A stretch of 64,000 bases of DNA from Frigoribacterium sp. PhB116 (GCF_004364285.1 NZ_SOBE01000001.1:1116001-1180000), one strand, 5' to 3'; shown: positions 43,289 through 52,149, counted from the first letter of the stretch. The notes: a model not told the origin generated them from the letters alone. Numbers and translations are program-made.

Positions 43289-44473
43289 GTTCCGGGCGGG
43301 GTCCTCGCCTGCGACGAGGGCCTCCAGGGCGCGGCGGTCGGGCTTGCCGCTCGCGAGGAGGGGCAGCTCGGGGAGCAGGACGAGCCGGTCGGGCGCCGCG
43401 GCGCGGCCGAGGGCGGCGGCGGTGACCGCGCGCAGCTCGGACAGCTCCGGGAGGCGGGGCGACCCGGGCAGCAGGCGCGGCCCGGGGCTTCCCCCCTCGC
43501 CCACGACCACGACCGGCACCTCGCCCCACCGGTCGTGCGGCGCCCGCACGACCACGGCGTCGGCGAGGCCGGGCTGCTCGCGGACGAGCCGCTCGACCAG
43601 CCCGAGCGACACCTTCTCGCCGCCCGAGACCACGACGTCGTCGAGACGCCCGCTCACGGTGAGCACGCCGTCGTCGGACACGCTGCCGGCGTCGCCGGTG
43701 CGGTACCAGCGCTCCCCGTCGCGGACGACGAAGGCCGCCTCGGTGCGGGCGTCGTCGCCCAGGTAGCCGAGGGCGAGCGAAGGACCGGCGAGCTCCACCT
43801 GCCCGTCGACGACGGCGACCCGGGTGCGGCCGACGGGCACCCCGTCGTAGACGCAGCCCCCGCTCGTCTCGCTCGAGCCGTAGGTGCGGACGACCGCCAT
43901 GCCGGAGGCGCGGGCCCGGTCGACGAGGGACGCGGGCGTCGCCTGCCCGCCCACCAGCACCGCGGCGAAGCTCCGCGCCGCGTCGGCCACGTCGGCGTCG
44001 TGCTCGGCGGCGTCGAGCACCGCGGCGAGCTGGGCAGGCACCAGCGACGCGTAGCGCACGGGGTGCTCGAGGCGACTCGCTGCCTCGGCGAACGCGACCG
44101 GGTCGAAGTGCCCCGGCGCGAGGACCTCGGGCTCGGTGCCGGCGGCGATGCTCCGGACGAGGACGTTGGTGCCCGCGACGTAGTGCGCCGGCAGCGCCAG
44201 CACCCACTGCCCGGGGCCGCTCAGCGCGCCGTCGGCGGCGGCCGCGCCGGCGAGCACGGCGTCGGCGGGCAGCATCACGCGCTTGGGCACGCCGCTCGAC
44301 CCGCTCGTCTCGACGACGAGCGCCACGGGCTGCGGCACGGTGGCGGGAAGGTCGGCGGGGACGTGGTCGTCGGTCCGCGGGGCGACGGCCGGACCGCCTG
44401 CGAGGGCCTCGCGGAGCGCCTCGAGCACGTCGAGCGGGCGACGCGCGTCGACGGGGAGGAGGGGGCGGGTCAC
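43286..44473 (-). CDS. menE: O-succinylbenzoate-CoA ligase
   Basis: MenE, 395 aa, adenylates o-succinylbenzoate and links it to CoA. The AMP-binding P-loop is ETSGSSGVPKRVML, followed by RTYGSSETSGGCVYDG, LALGYLGD, the RTGDAGSVSDDGVLTVSGRLDDVV hinge region, and the catalytic Lys in LLASGKPDRRAL. It is shorter than many ligases because the N-terminal part is reduced, which is common for actinobacterial MenE. The GTG at 44473 has GAGGAGG 6 nt upstream. It lies 58 nt after menB on the same strand and just before menA. Confidence 0.94.
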   Translation of the reverse strand: MTRPLLPVDARRPLDVLEALREALAGGPAVAPRTDDHVPADLPATVPQPVALVVETSGSSGVPKRVMLPADAVLAGAAAADGALSGPGQWVLALPAHYVAGTNVLVRSIAAGTEPEVLAPGHFDPVAFAEAASRLEHPVRYASLVPAQLAAVLDAAEHDADVADAARSFAAVLVGGQATPASLVDRARASGMAVVRTYGSSETSGGCVYDGVPVGRTRVAVVDGQVELAGPSLALGYLGDDARTEAAFVVRDGERWYRTGDAGSVSDDGVLTVSGRLDDVVVSGGEKVSLGLVERLVREQPGLADAVVVRAPHDRWGEVPVVVVGEGGSPGPRLLPGSPRLPELSELRAVTAAALGRAAAPDRLVLLPELPLLASGKPDRRALEALVAGEDPARN

Positions 44474-44531
44474 GCGCCGCGCCTCCTCGTGTCGTGTCCT
44501 GCCGCCTGCGCCGTCGGCGTCGGCGTCGGCG

Positions 44532-45440
44532 TCAGTACTGCCACGGGAACGGCGACCAGTCGGGCTCGCGCTTCTCGAGGAACGAGTCGCGCCCCTCGAC
44601 GGCCTCGTCGGTGCCGTAGGCGAGGCGGGTCGCCTCGCCCGCGAAGACCTGCTGGCCCACGATGCCGTCGTCGGTGGCGTTGAACGCGAACTTGAGCATG
44701 CGGATCGCGGTGGGCGACTTCGTGAGGACGACGCGGGCCATGGCCAGCGCCTCCTGCTCGAGGTCGGCGTGCGCGACGACGCGGTTGACGGCGCCCATCT
44801 CGTGGGCGCGGTCGGCGCTGTACTCCTCGGCGAGGAAGAACACCTCGCGGGCGAGCTTCTGGCCGATCTGCTTCGCGAAGTAGGCGCTGCCGTAGCCGGC
44901 GTCGAACGAGCCCACGTCGGCGTCCGTCTGCTTGAACTTGCCGTGCTCACGGCTGGCGATCGTGAGGTCGCAGACGACGTGAAGCGAATGGCCGCCGCCC
45001 GCCGCCCAGCCCGGCACGACCGCGATGACGACCTTGGGCATGAACCGGATCAGCCGCTGCACCTCGAGGATGTGGAGGCGCCCCGCCGAGGCAGGGTCGG
45101 CCACGTTCGCCTCGGCGCCCTCGGCCTTGTAGCCGTCACGGCCGCGGATGCGCTGGTCGCCGCCGCTGCAGAAGGCCCAGCCGCCGTCCTTGGGGCTGGG
45201 GCCGTTGCCGGTGAGCAGGACGACGCCCACGCGGCTCTGCTGCCGCGCGTGGTCGAGCACGCGGTACAGCTCGTCGACGGTGCGCGGCCGGAACGCGTTG
45301 CGGACCTCGGGCCGGTCGATCGCGACGCGGGCCACCCGGCCCTCGACGTCGAGGTGGTACGTGACGTCGGTCAGGCCGTCGAAGCCCGGCACCTCTCGCC
45401 ACTCAGCGGGATCGAACAGGTCGGAGACGGCTGCGGACAT
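44532..45440 (-). CDS. menB: 1,4-Dihydroxy-2-naphthoyl-CoA synthase
   Basis: MenB, 302 aa, a crotonase-fold enzyme that closes the second ring of the naphthoate. Signatures: FCSGGDQRIRGRDGY, PGWAAGGGHSLHVVCDLTIASREHGKFKQTDADVGSFDAGYGSAYFAKQIGQKLAREVFFL, and the C-terminal EGRDSFLEKREPDWSPFPWQY, diagnostic for MenB. The ATG at 45440 is 7 nt from TAGGCT, in preference to the codon two residues upstream. Confidence 0.97.
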   Translation of the reverse strand: MSAAVSDLFDPAEWREVPGFDGLTDVTYHLDVEGRVARVAIDRPEVRNAFRPRTVDELYRVLDHARQQSRVGVVLLTGNGPSPKDGGWAFCSGGDQRIRGRDGYKAEGAEANVADPASAGRLHILEVQRLIRFMPKVVIAVVPGWAAGGGHSLHVVCDLTIASREHGKFKQTDADVGSFDAGYGSAYFAKQIGQKLAREVFFLAEEYSADRAHEMGAVNRVVAHADLEQEALAMARVVLTKSPTAIRMLKFAFNATDDGIVGQQVFAGEATRLAYGTDEAVEGRDSFLEKREPDWSPFPWQY

Positions 45441-45447
45441 GCCCACC

Positions 45448-45453
45448 AGCCTA
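45448..45453 (-). promoter_or_regulatory. -10 box of the menB-menE unit
   Basis: TAGGCT on the minus strand, 7 nt before the ATG at 45440. Confidence 0.55.
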
Positions 45454-45477
45454 CGACCGGGGGCAGCTCGCCGACGG

Positions 45478-45963
45478 TCAGAGCGAGGGGACGAGCGTGC
45501 CCAGCAGCCAGACGAACACGAACGGGTTGGCGAGCACGCTCAGCAGCACCGCGGCCACGGCGGGCCAGCGGCCCCGGCGCGTGGCCACGGCCACGAGCGC
45601 GACGACGCCCACGCCGATCGAGGCGAGCATCGTGACGAGGGCGATCGACGCCGCGGCCGTGACGCCGTCGGCCGCGAGCAGGGCGATCGCGACGCCGTCG
45701 AGGGCGAGCAGAACCACGGCGAGGACGAGGACGACGACGCCCAGCCGCGAGCTGCGGCCCGGCTCGACCGAGTCGTCATGGGTCTGGTCGTCGAAGATGG
45801 CCAGCCCCTCGGCGTCGCGCGACCCGCCGTCCGTGGACTCGACGTCGTCGGTGCGCTCGACGGGCTCGACGGAATCGCCTCGCTGGACGTCCTCAGTGCT
45901 CTCGGCGTGCTCGGCGGCGGGGGTCTCGGCGTCGTCGGACGGGGTCAGATCGGGCGCGGCCAT
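45478..45963 (-). CDS. Membrane protein of unknown function
   Basis: A 161-aa protein I do not recognise. Residues 1-75 are acidic and low-complexity (Asp, Glu, Thr, Ser), probably a disordered cytoplasmic domain. Residues 80-160 hold three hydrophobic helices (LGVVVLVLAVVLLALDGVAIALL; IALVTMLASIGVGVVALVAVA; AVAAVLLSVLANPFVFVWLLG). Its divergent partner is menC, and downstream lies menB. The DUF4190-like and DUF4064-like small membrane proteins have similar layout. The ATG at 45963 fits TAGGGT 8 nt upstream. Confidence 0.75.
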   Translation of the reverse strand: MAAPDLTPSDDAETPAAEHAESTEDVQRGDSVEPVERTDDVESTDGGSRDAEGLAIFDDQTHDDSVEPGRSSRLGVVVLVLAVVLLALDGVAIALLAADGVTAAASIALVTMLASIGVGVVALVAVATRRGRWPAVAAVLLSVLANPFVFVWLLGTLVPSL

Positions 45964-45971
45964 GGAGACCG

Positions 45972-45977
45972 ACCCTA
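45972..45977 (-). promoter_or_regulatory. -10 box of the small membrane protein gene
   Basis: TAGGGT on the minus strand, 8 nt before the ATG at 45963. Confidence 0.5.
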
Positions 45978-46002
45978 GCGGGCGCGGTGCGAGACTGGCG
46001 AG

Positions 46003-47019
46003 GTGACCACGCCCGCCGACCCCCTCCTCCCCCGCACCGAGCTGCCGCCGCTCGACGACCTGCTGGCCGGTGCGCACGTCGTGCAGCTGCCCCTCCGCAC
46101 GAGGTTCCGGGGCATCGACGTCCGCGAGGCGCTCCTCGTCGAGGGCCCTCGCGGCTGGACCGAGTTCAGTCCCTTCGTCGAGTACGGGCCCGAGGAGGCG
46201 GCGGCTTGGCTGGCGGCGGCCGTCGAGTTCGGCTGGGGTCCTGCCCCCTCGCCCCGCACCTCCCGCGTGGCCGTCAACGCAACGCTGCCCGCGGTCGGGC
46301 CCGACGAGGTCGCGGGCGTGCTGGCCCGGTTCCCCGGCTGCCGCACCGTCAAGGTCAAGGTCGCCGAGCGCGGGCAGTCGCTCGCCGACGACGTCGCCCG
46401 CGTCGCCGCGGCCCGCGAGCACGTGGGGCCGGAGGGCCGCGTCCGGGTCGACGCCAACGGCGGCTGGACCGTCGACCGAGCCGAGGAGGCGCTGCGGGCC
46501 CTGGCCCCGCTCGGTCTCGAGTACGCGGAGCAGCCCTGCGCCACCGTGCCCGAGCTCGCCGCGCTGCGACGCCGCACGGCCGACCTCGGCGTGCCGATCG
46601 CCGCCGACGAGAGCGTCCGGAAGGCCGCCGACCCGCTCGCCGTCGCCCGTGCCGGCGCGGCCGACCTGCTCGTCGTCAAGGCACAGCCGCTCGGCGGGAT
46701 CCGCACGGCCCTCCGGATCGTGTCGGAGGCCGGGCTGCCCGTGGTCGTCTCGAGCGCCCTCGACACCTCGGTCGGCCTGAGCATGGGGGCGTACCTGGCC
46801 GCCGCGCTGCCCGACCTGCCCTACGACTGCGGCCTCGGCACCGCGGCCCTGCTGGCCGCCGACGTCACGCGCGAGCCGCTCGTGCCCGTGGACGGCTCCG
46901 TCGACGTACGGCGGATCGACGTCGACGTGGACCTGCTGCGGGAGCACGCCGCGCCCGACGCCCGACGGGAGTGGTGGCTGGGACGGGTGCGCGCCTCCTA
47001 CGGGCTGCTCGCGCGCTGA
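46003..47019 (+). CDS. menC: O-succinylbenzoate synthase
   Basis: MenC, 338 aa, an enolase-superfamily dehydratase. The catalytic Lys pair is in TVKVKVAERG, the metal ligands in RVDANGGWT (Asp), LEYAEQPC (Glu) and IAADESVRK (Asp), and the second catalytic Lys in LLVVKAQPLGG. All are in the expected order. The GTG at 46003 is preceded by a -10-like GAGACT 6 nt upstream. It is divergent from the small membrane protein gene and convergent with the cytochrome c maturation operon. Confidence 0.94.
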   Translation: MTTPADPLLPRTELPPLDDLLAGAHVVQLPLRTRFRGIDVREALLVEGPRGWTEFSPFVEYGPEEAAAWLAAAVEFGWGPAPSPRTSRVAVNATLPAVGPDEVAGVLARFPGCRTVKVKVAERGQSLADDVARVAAAREHVGPEGRVRVDANGGWTVDRAEEALRALAPLGLEYAEQPCATVPELAALRRRTADLGVPIAADESVRKAADPLAVARAGAADLLVVKAQPLGGIRTALRIVSEAGLPVVVSSALDTSVGLSMGAYLAAALPDLPYDCGLGTAALLAADVTREPLVPVDGSVDVRRIDVDVDLLREHAAPDARREWWLGRVRASYGLLAR

Positions 47020-47056
47020 GGCCCGAGCGGAGCGCCTGCCGCTCCCGAACCACAAC

Positions 47057-47147
47057 TCAGGAGCTGCGGCCGCAGACTTCCTGATTCGTGCACGGATCAG
47101 GACGAATGGTCGCCCCGGTGCGGGGATCAGGACAGATCTTCCTGAAT
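47057..47147. promoter_or_regulatory. Cluster of overlapping palindromes built on TCAGGA/TCCTGA
   Basis: Five copies: TCAGGA at 47057, 47097 and 47127, TCCTGA at 47079 and 47140. The segment 47079-47102 is a 24-bp palindrome (TCCTGAT-x-CGTGCACG-x-ATCAGGA) with one mismatched pair; 47062-47073 holds CTGCGGCCGCAG; 47127-47145 pairs TCAGGA with TCCTGA. It lies between the convergent menC and ccsB genes, so it may serve as a terminator in both directions. Confidence 0.6.
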
Positions 47148-47158
47148 GAGGAGGCAGG

Positions 47159-48229
47159 TCAGAGGCCCGAGTAGGCGTGCAGGCCCTTGAAGAAGACGTT
47201 GACGACGCCGAAGTTGAACAGCACCGCGGCGAAGCCGATGATCGACAGCCACGACGACCGGGCGCCGCGCCAGCCGCGGGTCGCGCGGGCGTGGATGTAG
47301 CCGGCGTAGAGGACCCAGATGATGAACGTCCAGACCTCCTTGGTGTCCCAGCCCCAGTAGCGGCCCCAGGCGCGCTCGGCCCAGACGGCACCCGCGATGA
47401 GCGTGAAGGTCCACAGCACGAAGCCGACGAGGGCGACGCGGTAGGCGAGGTCCTCGAGGCGGTCCGCGGCCGGGAGGGTGTCCATGAAGCGGAGGCCGGA
47501 GAGCCGGGCCTGCTCGCGCTTCGTCTGGATCAGCTGGGCGATCGAGAGGCCGGCCGCGATCGCGAAGAAGCCGGTGCCGAGGATGGCCACGAGCACGTGG
47601 ATCACGAGCCAGGCCGACTGGAGCGCCGGCTGGAGCGGGACGACCTCGACGTAGTAGTTGACGCTGCCGATCGCGAGCAGCACCAGGTTCAGGCCCATCA
47701 CGTAGGCACCGAGGAACGACAGGTCGACGAAGCGACCGGCGACCAGGTAGACCGCGACGATGATCGCCGTGCCCGTGAGCGAGAACTCGAACATGTTGGC
47801 CCACGGCACGCGGTCCGCGGCGAGGCCTCGGGTCACGACGCTCGAGACGTGCACGAGCAGCCCGAGCACCATCATCGCCGTGGCGACGCGCTCGAAGCTG
47901 GAGCCGCGACGGCGTCGGGTCGAGCCGGGACCGGAGGTGCCGTCGGGGCCGTCGCCCCGGCCGTCGCCCGTCGACACGGCGGTCGCGGCCTCGCGGTCGA
48001 GCACGATGGTGCTGCCGCCCGACACGGCGGCGCGGGCCGAGCCGCGACCTGCACCGCGGGCCGAGCCCACATCGGGCCCTGCGGTCGCGGCGACGCTCGA
48101 CGCAGGCGCCTGCTGGGCATCGCCCGAGCGCTTGGCGAGGTCGAGGGCGAAGGCCACGAACGAGATCGTGTAGATCGCCATCGCCGAGTACACGGCGACG
48201 AGCGAGAAGTTGGCGAGGTCTTCGGTCAC
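47159..48229 (-). CDS. ccsB: Cytochrome c biogenesis protein CcsB (ResC/CcsA type)
   Basis: A 356-aa membrane protein of the System II heme ligation complex, which carries heme to apocytochrome c outside the membrane. About eight helices, with a long low-complexity insert (residues 36-110) between helix 1 and 2. The heme-handling motif WGRYWGWDTKEVW is present, and conserved histidines lie in LLVHVSSVV, WLVIHVLVA and AGYIHARATRG. The GTG at 48229 overlaps the resB stop by 4 nt and also has its own -10 box. Confidence 0.94.
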   Translation of the reverse strand: MTEDLANFSLVAVYSAMAIYTISFVAFALDLAKRSGDAQQAPASSVAATAGPDVGSARGAGRGSARAAVSGGSTIVLDREAATAVSTGDGRGDGPDGTSGPGSTRRRRGSSFERVATAMMVLGLLVHVSSVVTRGLAADRVPWANMFEFSLTGTAIIVAVYLVAGRFVDLSFLGAYVMGLNLVLLAIGSVNYYVEVVPLQPALQSAWLVIHVLVAILGTGFFAIAAGLSIAQLIQTKREQARLSGLRFMDTLPAADRLEDLAYRVALVGFVLWTFTLIAGAVWAERAWGRYWGWDTKEVWTFIIWVLYAGYIHARATRGWRGARSSWLSIIGFAAVLFNFGVVNVFFKGLHAYSGL

Positions 48230-50109
48230 GGTCGCATCCTACGTCCGGCGCGGCTGGGCGCCTCGGTCGAGCGGGCAGGGTCGTTCGAGGTCGAGCCGGA
48301 CGGAGACGCAGCGGCCGCGCTCGGGTCGTCGCTCTGGTCGTCGCTGCGGTCGTCGTCGCTCGTCGCGGCACGCGCCGCGTCGGCGGGCACGCCGAGACCG
48401 GCGAGGTGCGTCCGAGCGATGTCCCGGACGGCGCGGGCGAGCGTCGGGTCCTCGCCGCGGGCGAGGCCGGCGTACTCGAGCAGGACTCCCCCGTCGGTCG
48501 TGGTGGCCTTGACCCAGACACGGCGGCGCGGCACGAACAGCGCCGTGAGCAGGCCGGCGAAGACGAGCCCGGCGAAGAGCAGCACCCAGAGCTGCGACGG
48601 GTCGTGGTGCACGTCGAGGGAGGCGAAGCGCTTGACGTCGGAGAGGGTCACCGTGCCGAGGCCGTCGGGCAGGTCGGCCGTGGTGCCGGGCGAGAGCTGC
48701 AGCGCCGACTGGTCGGCGGCGGCGCCCGCGATCTCGGTCATGCCGTCGGTGTCGAGGGAGTAGACCGACTGCGGCACGCCCGCGTCGAGGCCGAGGTCGC
48801 CCTGGTAGACGTTGAGGCTCAGCACCGGGTTCAGCAGGTCGGGGTAGCTCGAGGCGAGGATGCCCGACCCGTCGCCGGTCTCGACGGCCGACGGGTAGAA
48901 GAAGCCGATCATGCCGATCTGGTCCGACAGTCCGTCCGGCACCTTGACGACGCCCTGCGAGGTGAGGTTCGCGTCCTGCGGGAGGAACGGGATGGTGTCG
49001 CGGAAGGCGACCGAGCCGTCCGGCGCCTTCACCGTGACGTCGACCGCGTAGCCGTTGCCGAGCAGGTAGACGTTCGAGCCCCCGATCGAGAGCGGGCTGT
49101 TGACCTTGATCTCGTGCTCGCTCGTCTCGCCCGACTGGGTCGTCGTGGTCACGTCGGCCGTGTAGTCGAGCGGCTGTCCGAGAGCGTCCGCGTTCGACTC
49201 CTCGTAGGTCGTCGTGAACTTGTCGAGCGTGATGTTGTACGGCGACAGCTGGGCGTCGCTGAACCAGCGGCCGGGGTTGAACGAGTCGTACGAGACGAGG
49301 GCGTTCGTGAAGGTCTGGCCCTCGACGACCACCCGCTGCCCCGTGTAGCCGAATCCGCCGCCGATCCCGACGGTCAGGAGCACGCCGACGAGCGCGGTGT
49401 GGAAGACGAGGTTGCCGGTCTCGCGCAGGTAGCCGCGCTCGGCGCTGACGGAGTCGCCGAAGACCTGCGTGCGGTACCCCGCGCGCCTCAGCTGCGCGCG
49501 GGCCTGCTCGACGACGGAGGCGGGGGCGAGGGCGGCGTCCGCCGCGCCTCCTGCGGTCTGCAGCGTCACGGAACGGTAGCCCGCCAGCCGCGAGAGCCTC
49601 GCGGGCGTCTTCGGCGGCTTCGAGCGCAGGGCCTCGAAGTGGTGCTTCGTGCGCGGCACGATGCAGCCGATCAGCGAGATGAAGAGCAGCAGGTAGACGG
49701 CGGAGAACCACGGCGACGAGTAGGTGTCGAAGACGCCGAGCTTGTCGAGCACCGGGAACAGGTCGGGGTGCTCGGCGCGGTACTGGACGACGCCGTTGGG
49801 GTCGGAGGTGCGCTGCGGCACGAGCGAGCCTGGGATCGCCGCGACGGCGAGCAGCATGAGGAGGAACAGCGCCGTCTTCATGCTCGTCAGCTGCCGCCAG
49901 AAGAAGCGCAGGTAGCCGACGAGCCCCAGGCGCGGCTGGACGATGTCGGCGGAGCCCGCGCCCTGGTCGCCCGGCGTGCGGGCGGGAGCGGAGTCGTAGT
50001 GGTCGCTCGGGCGGAGCGGGTCGGACGAGACGTCGGTCACGTCGGCCTGGTCGGGCCCGTCCCCCTGGTCGACCGACGTGCGGCGCTCGGGGTCAGACGA
50101 TCGTGCCAT
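48226..50109 (-). CDS. resB: Cytochrome c biogenesis protein ResB
   Basis: A 627-aa partner of CcsB. A disordered cytoplasmic N-terminus (about 1-65) precedes three helices (STMKTALFLLMLLAVAAIPGSLVPQ onwards, and SPWFSAVYLLLFISLIGCIVPR), a large extracytoplasmic domain (about 250-510) and a last helix near 520 (VLLFAGLVFAGLLTALFVPRRRVW). QLTSMKTALFLLMLLAVAAIPGSLVPQR is the family opening. Long Asp/Ser-rich tail. The ATG at 50109 overlaps the ccdA end by 17 nt, so the four genes form one operon. Confidence 0.93.
   Translation of the reverse strand: MARSSDPERRTSVDQGDGPDQADVTDVSSDPLRPSDHYDSAPARTPGDQGAGSADIVQPRLGLVGYLRFFWRQLTSMKTALFLLMLLAVAAIPGSLVPQRTSDPNGVVQYRAEHPDLFPVLDKLGVFDTYSSPWFSAVYLLLFISLIGCIVPRTKHHFEALRSKPPKTPARLSRLAGYRSVTLQTAGGAADAALAPASVVEQARAQLRRAGYRTQVFGDSVSAERGYLRETGNLVFHTALVGVLLTVGIGGGFGYTGQRVVVEGQTFTNALVSYDSFNPGRWFSDAQLSPYNITLDKFTTTYEESNADALGQPLDYTADVTTTTQSGETSEHEIKVNSPLSIGGSNVYLLGNGYAVDVTVKAPDGSVAFRDTIPFLPQDANLTSQGVVKVPDGLSDQIGMIGFFYPSAVETGDGSGILASSYPDLLNPVLSLNVYQGDLGLDAGVPQSVYSLDTDGMTEIAGAAADQSALQLSPGTTADLPDGLGTVTLSDVKRFASLDVHHDPSQLWVLLFAGLVFAGLLTALFVPRRRVWVKATTTDGGVLLEYAGLARGEDPTLARAVRDIARTHLAGLGVPADAARAATSDDDRSDDQSDDPSAAAASPSGSTSNDPARSTEAPSRAGRRMRP
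48236..48241 (-). promoter_or_regulatory. Internal -10 box of ccsB
   Basis: TAGGAT on the minus strand, 6 nt before the GTG at 48229, inside the end of resB. It could give extra ccsB mRNA. Confidence 0.4.
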
Positions 50110-50884
50110 AGCTCGCGATCACCGCCCCGAGGTGCGACATGAGGGAGGACCAGAGCCCGGTGACCATGAGCAGACCGATGGCGATCAGGATCGAGCCTCC
50201 GACGATGTTGACGGCGCGCATGTGGCGCTTGACGAACGAGATGGAGCGCGTCGCCCAGCCGAAACCGAGGGCGGCGAGCAGGAAGGGAACGCCCAGGCCG
50301 ACGCAGTAGGCGAGCCCGAGCAGCACGCTCGACGTGGCCGAGCCGCTCGTGAACGACAGGGCGTAGATGGCGGTGAGGGTGGGGCCGATGCACGGCGTCC
50401 ACCCGATGCCGAACACGATGCCGAGCAAGGGGGCGCCGGCCAAGCCGGTCGCCGGGGCGAACCCGGGCTTGATCGTGCGCTGCAGGAACGTGAACTGGCC
50501 GACGAAGACGAGGCCGAGCGCGATCACGACGAGGCCCATCAGGCGGACGATCAGGTCGCGCCACTGGATCAGCCAGAAGCCCGCGGCCGAGAACGCGAGG
50601 CTGCCGCCGACGAAGACGAGCGAGAAGCCGGCGATGAAGAGGAGGACGCCGATCACCATCCGTCGACGGTCGCGGGAGGCGGTCGAGGAGGCGGTGGTCG
50701 TGGGCGTCCCGGCGGCGCGACGACCGCCTCCGGCGAGGCCCCCGACGTAGCCGAGGTAGCCCGGCACGAGCGGCAGGACGCAGGGCGAGAGGAACGAGAT
50801 CAGGCCGGCGAGCAACGCCACCGGCAGGGCGACCGCGAGCTGGCCGCCCGCGACCGCCTCGAAGAAGGGGTTGCCCTGGTACAC
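50093..50884 (-). CDS. ccdA: Cytochrome c biogenesis protein CcdA
   Basis: A 263-aa thiol transporter with six helices that carries reducing equivalents across the membrane to ResA. The two redox cysteines are in ISFLSPCVLPLVPGYLGYV and GIGWTPCIGPTLTAIYALS. A basic, Thr-rich loop after helix 1 is longer than usual. The GTG at 50884 is 2 nt after the resA stop. Confidence 0.95.
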   Translation of the reverse strand: MYQGNPFFEAVAGGQLAVALPVALLAGLISFLSPCVLPLVPGYLGYVGGLAGGGRRAAGTPTTTASSTASRDRRRMVIGVLLFIAGFSLVFVGGSLAFSAAGFWLIQWRDLIVRLMGLVVIALGLVFVGQFTFLQRTIKPGFAPATGLAGAPLLGIVFGIGWTPCIGPTLTAIYALSFTSGSATSSVLLGLAYCVGLGVPFLLAALGFGWATRSISFVKRHMRAVNIVGGSILIAIGLLMVTGLWSSLMSHLGAVIASYGTIV

Positions 50885-50886
50885 CT

Positions 50887-51495
50887 CTAGGCCTGCTCGG
50901 CGACGGCGTCGCTGATCAGGGTCTTCAGCGTGCTGGGGCCGTCGAGGCCGCCGAGCACGCGCGCCGCGATGCGGCCCTGCTTGTCGAGGACGATCGTCGT
51001 CGGCACCGCGTTGGGCGCGATGGTGCCGGCGAGGGCGAGCTGGACCGCGCCGTCGTTCGTGTCGACGATCGACGGGTAGGTGATGTCGAACTTCTCGGCG
51101 AAGGCGCGGGCGGTGTCGGCCTGGTCGCGCACGTTGACGCCGACGAACTGGACCCCGTCGTCGGCGAAGTCGGTGCTGAGCTGCTGCAGGTCGGGCGCCT
51201 CCTTGCGGCAGGGCGGGCAGCTGGCGTACCAGAAGTTGAGGACGACGACCTCGCCGTCGTGGTCGGCCCGCGAGAAGTCGTCGCCCTCGTCGGTCGTGCC
51301 GGTGAACTCGACCGGGTCGTCACGGTCGGCCTCGGGCACCTCGGTGACCGTGCCGGCGCCGCTGATGTAGTTCTCGGTGCCGCCCGCACGGTACTGCTCG
51401 GCCAGGGGGTCCGACTGCGAGGTGCAGCCGGTGAGCACGAGGGCGAGGGCCGAGGCCGCCGCGACGACGCCCACGGCGAAGGAGACGCGGCGCAT
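50887..51495 (-). CDS. resA: TlpA/ResA-type thiol-disulfide oxidoreductase lipoprotein
   Basis: A 202-aa thioredoxin-fold lipoprotein that keeps the CXXCH cysteines of apocytochrome c reduced. Signal: MRRVSFAVGVV then lipobox VLTGC near residue 25. The active site WYASCPPCRKEAPDL carries the CPPC redox pair. The cis-Pro is in NAVPTTIVLD. It receives electrons from CcdA, encoded next. The ATG at 51495 overlaps the end of the phosphatase gene by one base. Confidence 0.93.
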   Translation of the reverse strand: MRRVSFAVGVVAAASALALVLTGCTSQSDPLAEQYRAGGTENYISGAGTVTEVPEADRDDPVEFTGTTDEGDDFSRADHDGEVVVLNFWYASCPPCRKEAPDLQQLSTDFADDGVQFVGVNVRDQADTARAFAEKFDITYPSIVDTNDGAVQLALAGTIAPNAVPTTIVLDKQGRIAARVLGGLDGPSTLKTLISDAVAEQA

Positions 51496-52142
51496 CAGAC
51501 GGCCCCGAGGTCGACGGCACGCTCGAGCAGGTCCGCCGCGGGGTCCTGGTAGCCGACCTCGACGAACCGCCCTCCGTGCCGCTCGAGCGTCGTGATGCTC
51601 GAGAGGGAGCAGCGACGACGACGAGGGTCGTGGAAGAGGCGGGCGCCCGTCACGCTGCGGTGCACCATCCAGATCGGCAGCTGGTGGCTGACCAGCACGA
51701 CGTCGCCCGAGTCGACGCTCGACCAGGCCTCGTCGACGGCCGCGAGCATGCGCGCCGCGATGCTGACGTAGGCCTCGCCCCAACTGGGCTTGAGCGGGTT
51801 GACGATCCACGGCCACTCGGCCGGCACGGCGAGCTGCTTCGCGACGGTGAAGTCCGAACGGCGGCCCTCGTACTTGTTCGTCGGCTCGATCAGGCGCTCG
51901 TCGACCTGCACGTCGAGGTCGAACGCCGCGGCCCAGGGCGCGGCGCTCTCACGGGTGCGCTGCAGCGGGCTCGCGACGACGGCGGCGACGGGGGCGCCCT
52001 GCGCCTGCAGCATCGCGGCCGAGGAGGCGGCCATCCGGTGGCCGAGCTCGCTGAGCCCGAAGCCCTCGAGTCGGCCGTAGAGCACGTGGTCGGGATTGTG
52101 CACCTCGCCGTGGCGCACGAGGTGGATCTGCTGGGCGGGCAT
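51495..52142 (-). CDS. Histidine phosphatase family protein
   Basis: A 215-aa member of the phosphoglycerate mutase-like branch. The phosphohistidine loop is HLVRHGEVHNPDHVLYGRL near residue 8, with a second Arg in SPLQRTRESA, a Glu in RLIEPTNKYEG and the second His in VVLVSHQLPIW. It is more likely a phosphatase than a mutase; substrate unknown. It is the first gene of the cytochrome c maturation operon, which is a recurring arrangement in actinobacteria. The ATG at 52142 is 7 nt from TAGACT. Confidence 0.92.
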   Translation of the reverse strand: MPAQQIHLVRHGEVHNPDHVLYGRLEGFGLSELGHRMAASSAAMLQAQGAPVAAVVASPLQRTRESAAPWAAAFDLDVQVDERLIEPTNKYEGRRSDFTVAKQLAVPAEWPWIVNPLKPSWGEAYVSIAARMLAAVDEAWSSVDSGDVVLVSHQLPIWMVHRSVTGARLFHDPRRRRCSLSSITTLERHGGRFVEVGYQDPAADLLERAVDLGAV

Positions 52143-52149
52143 GGCCACC

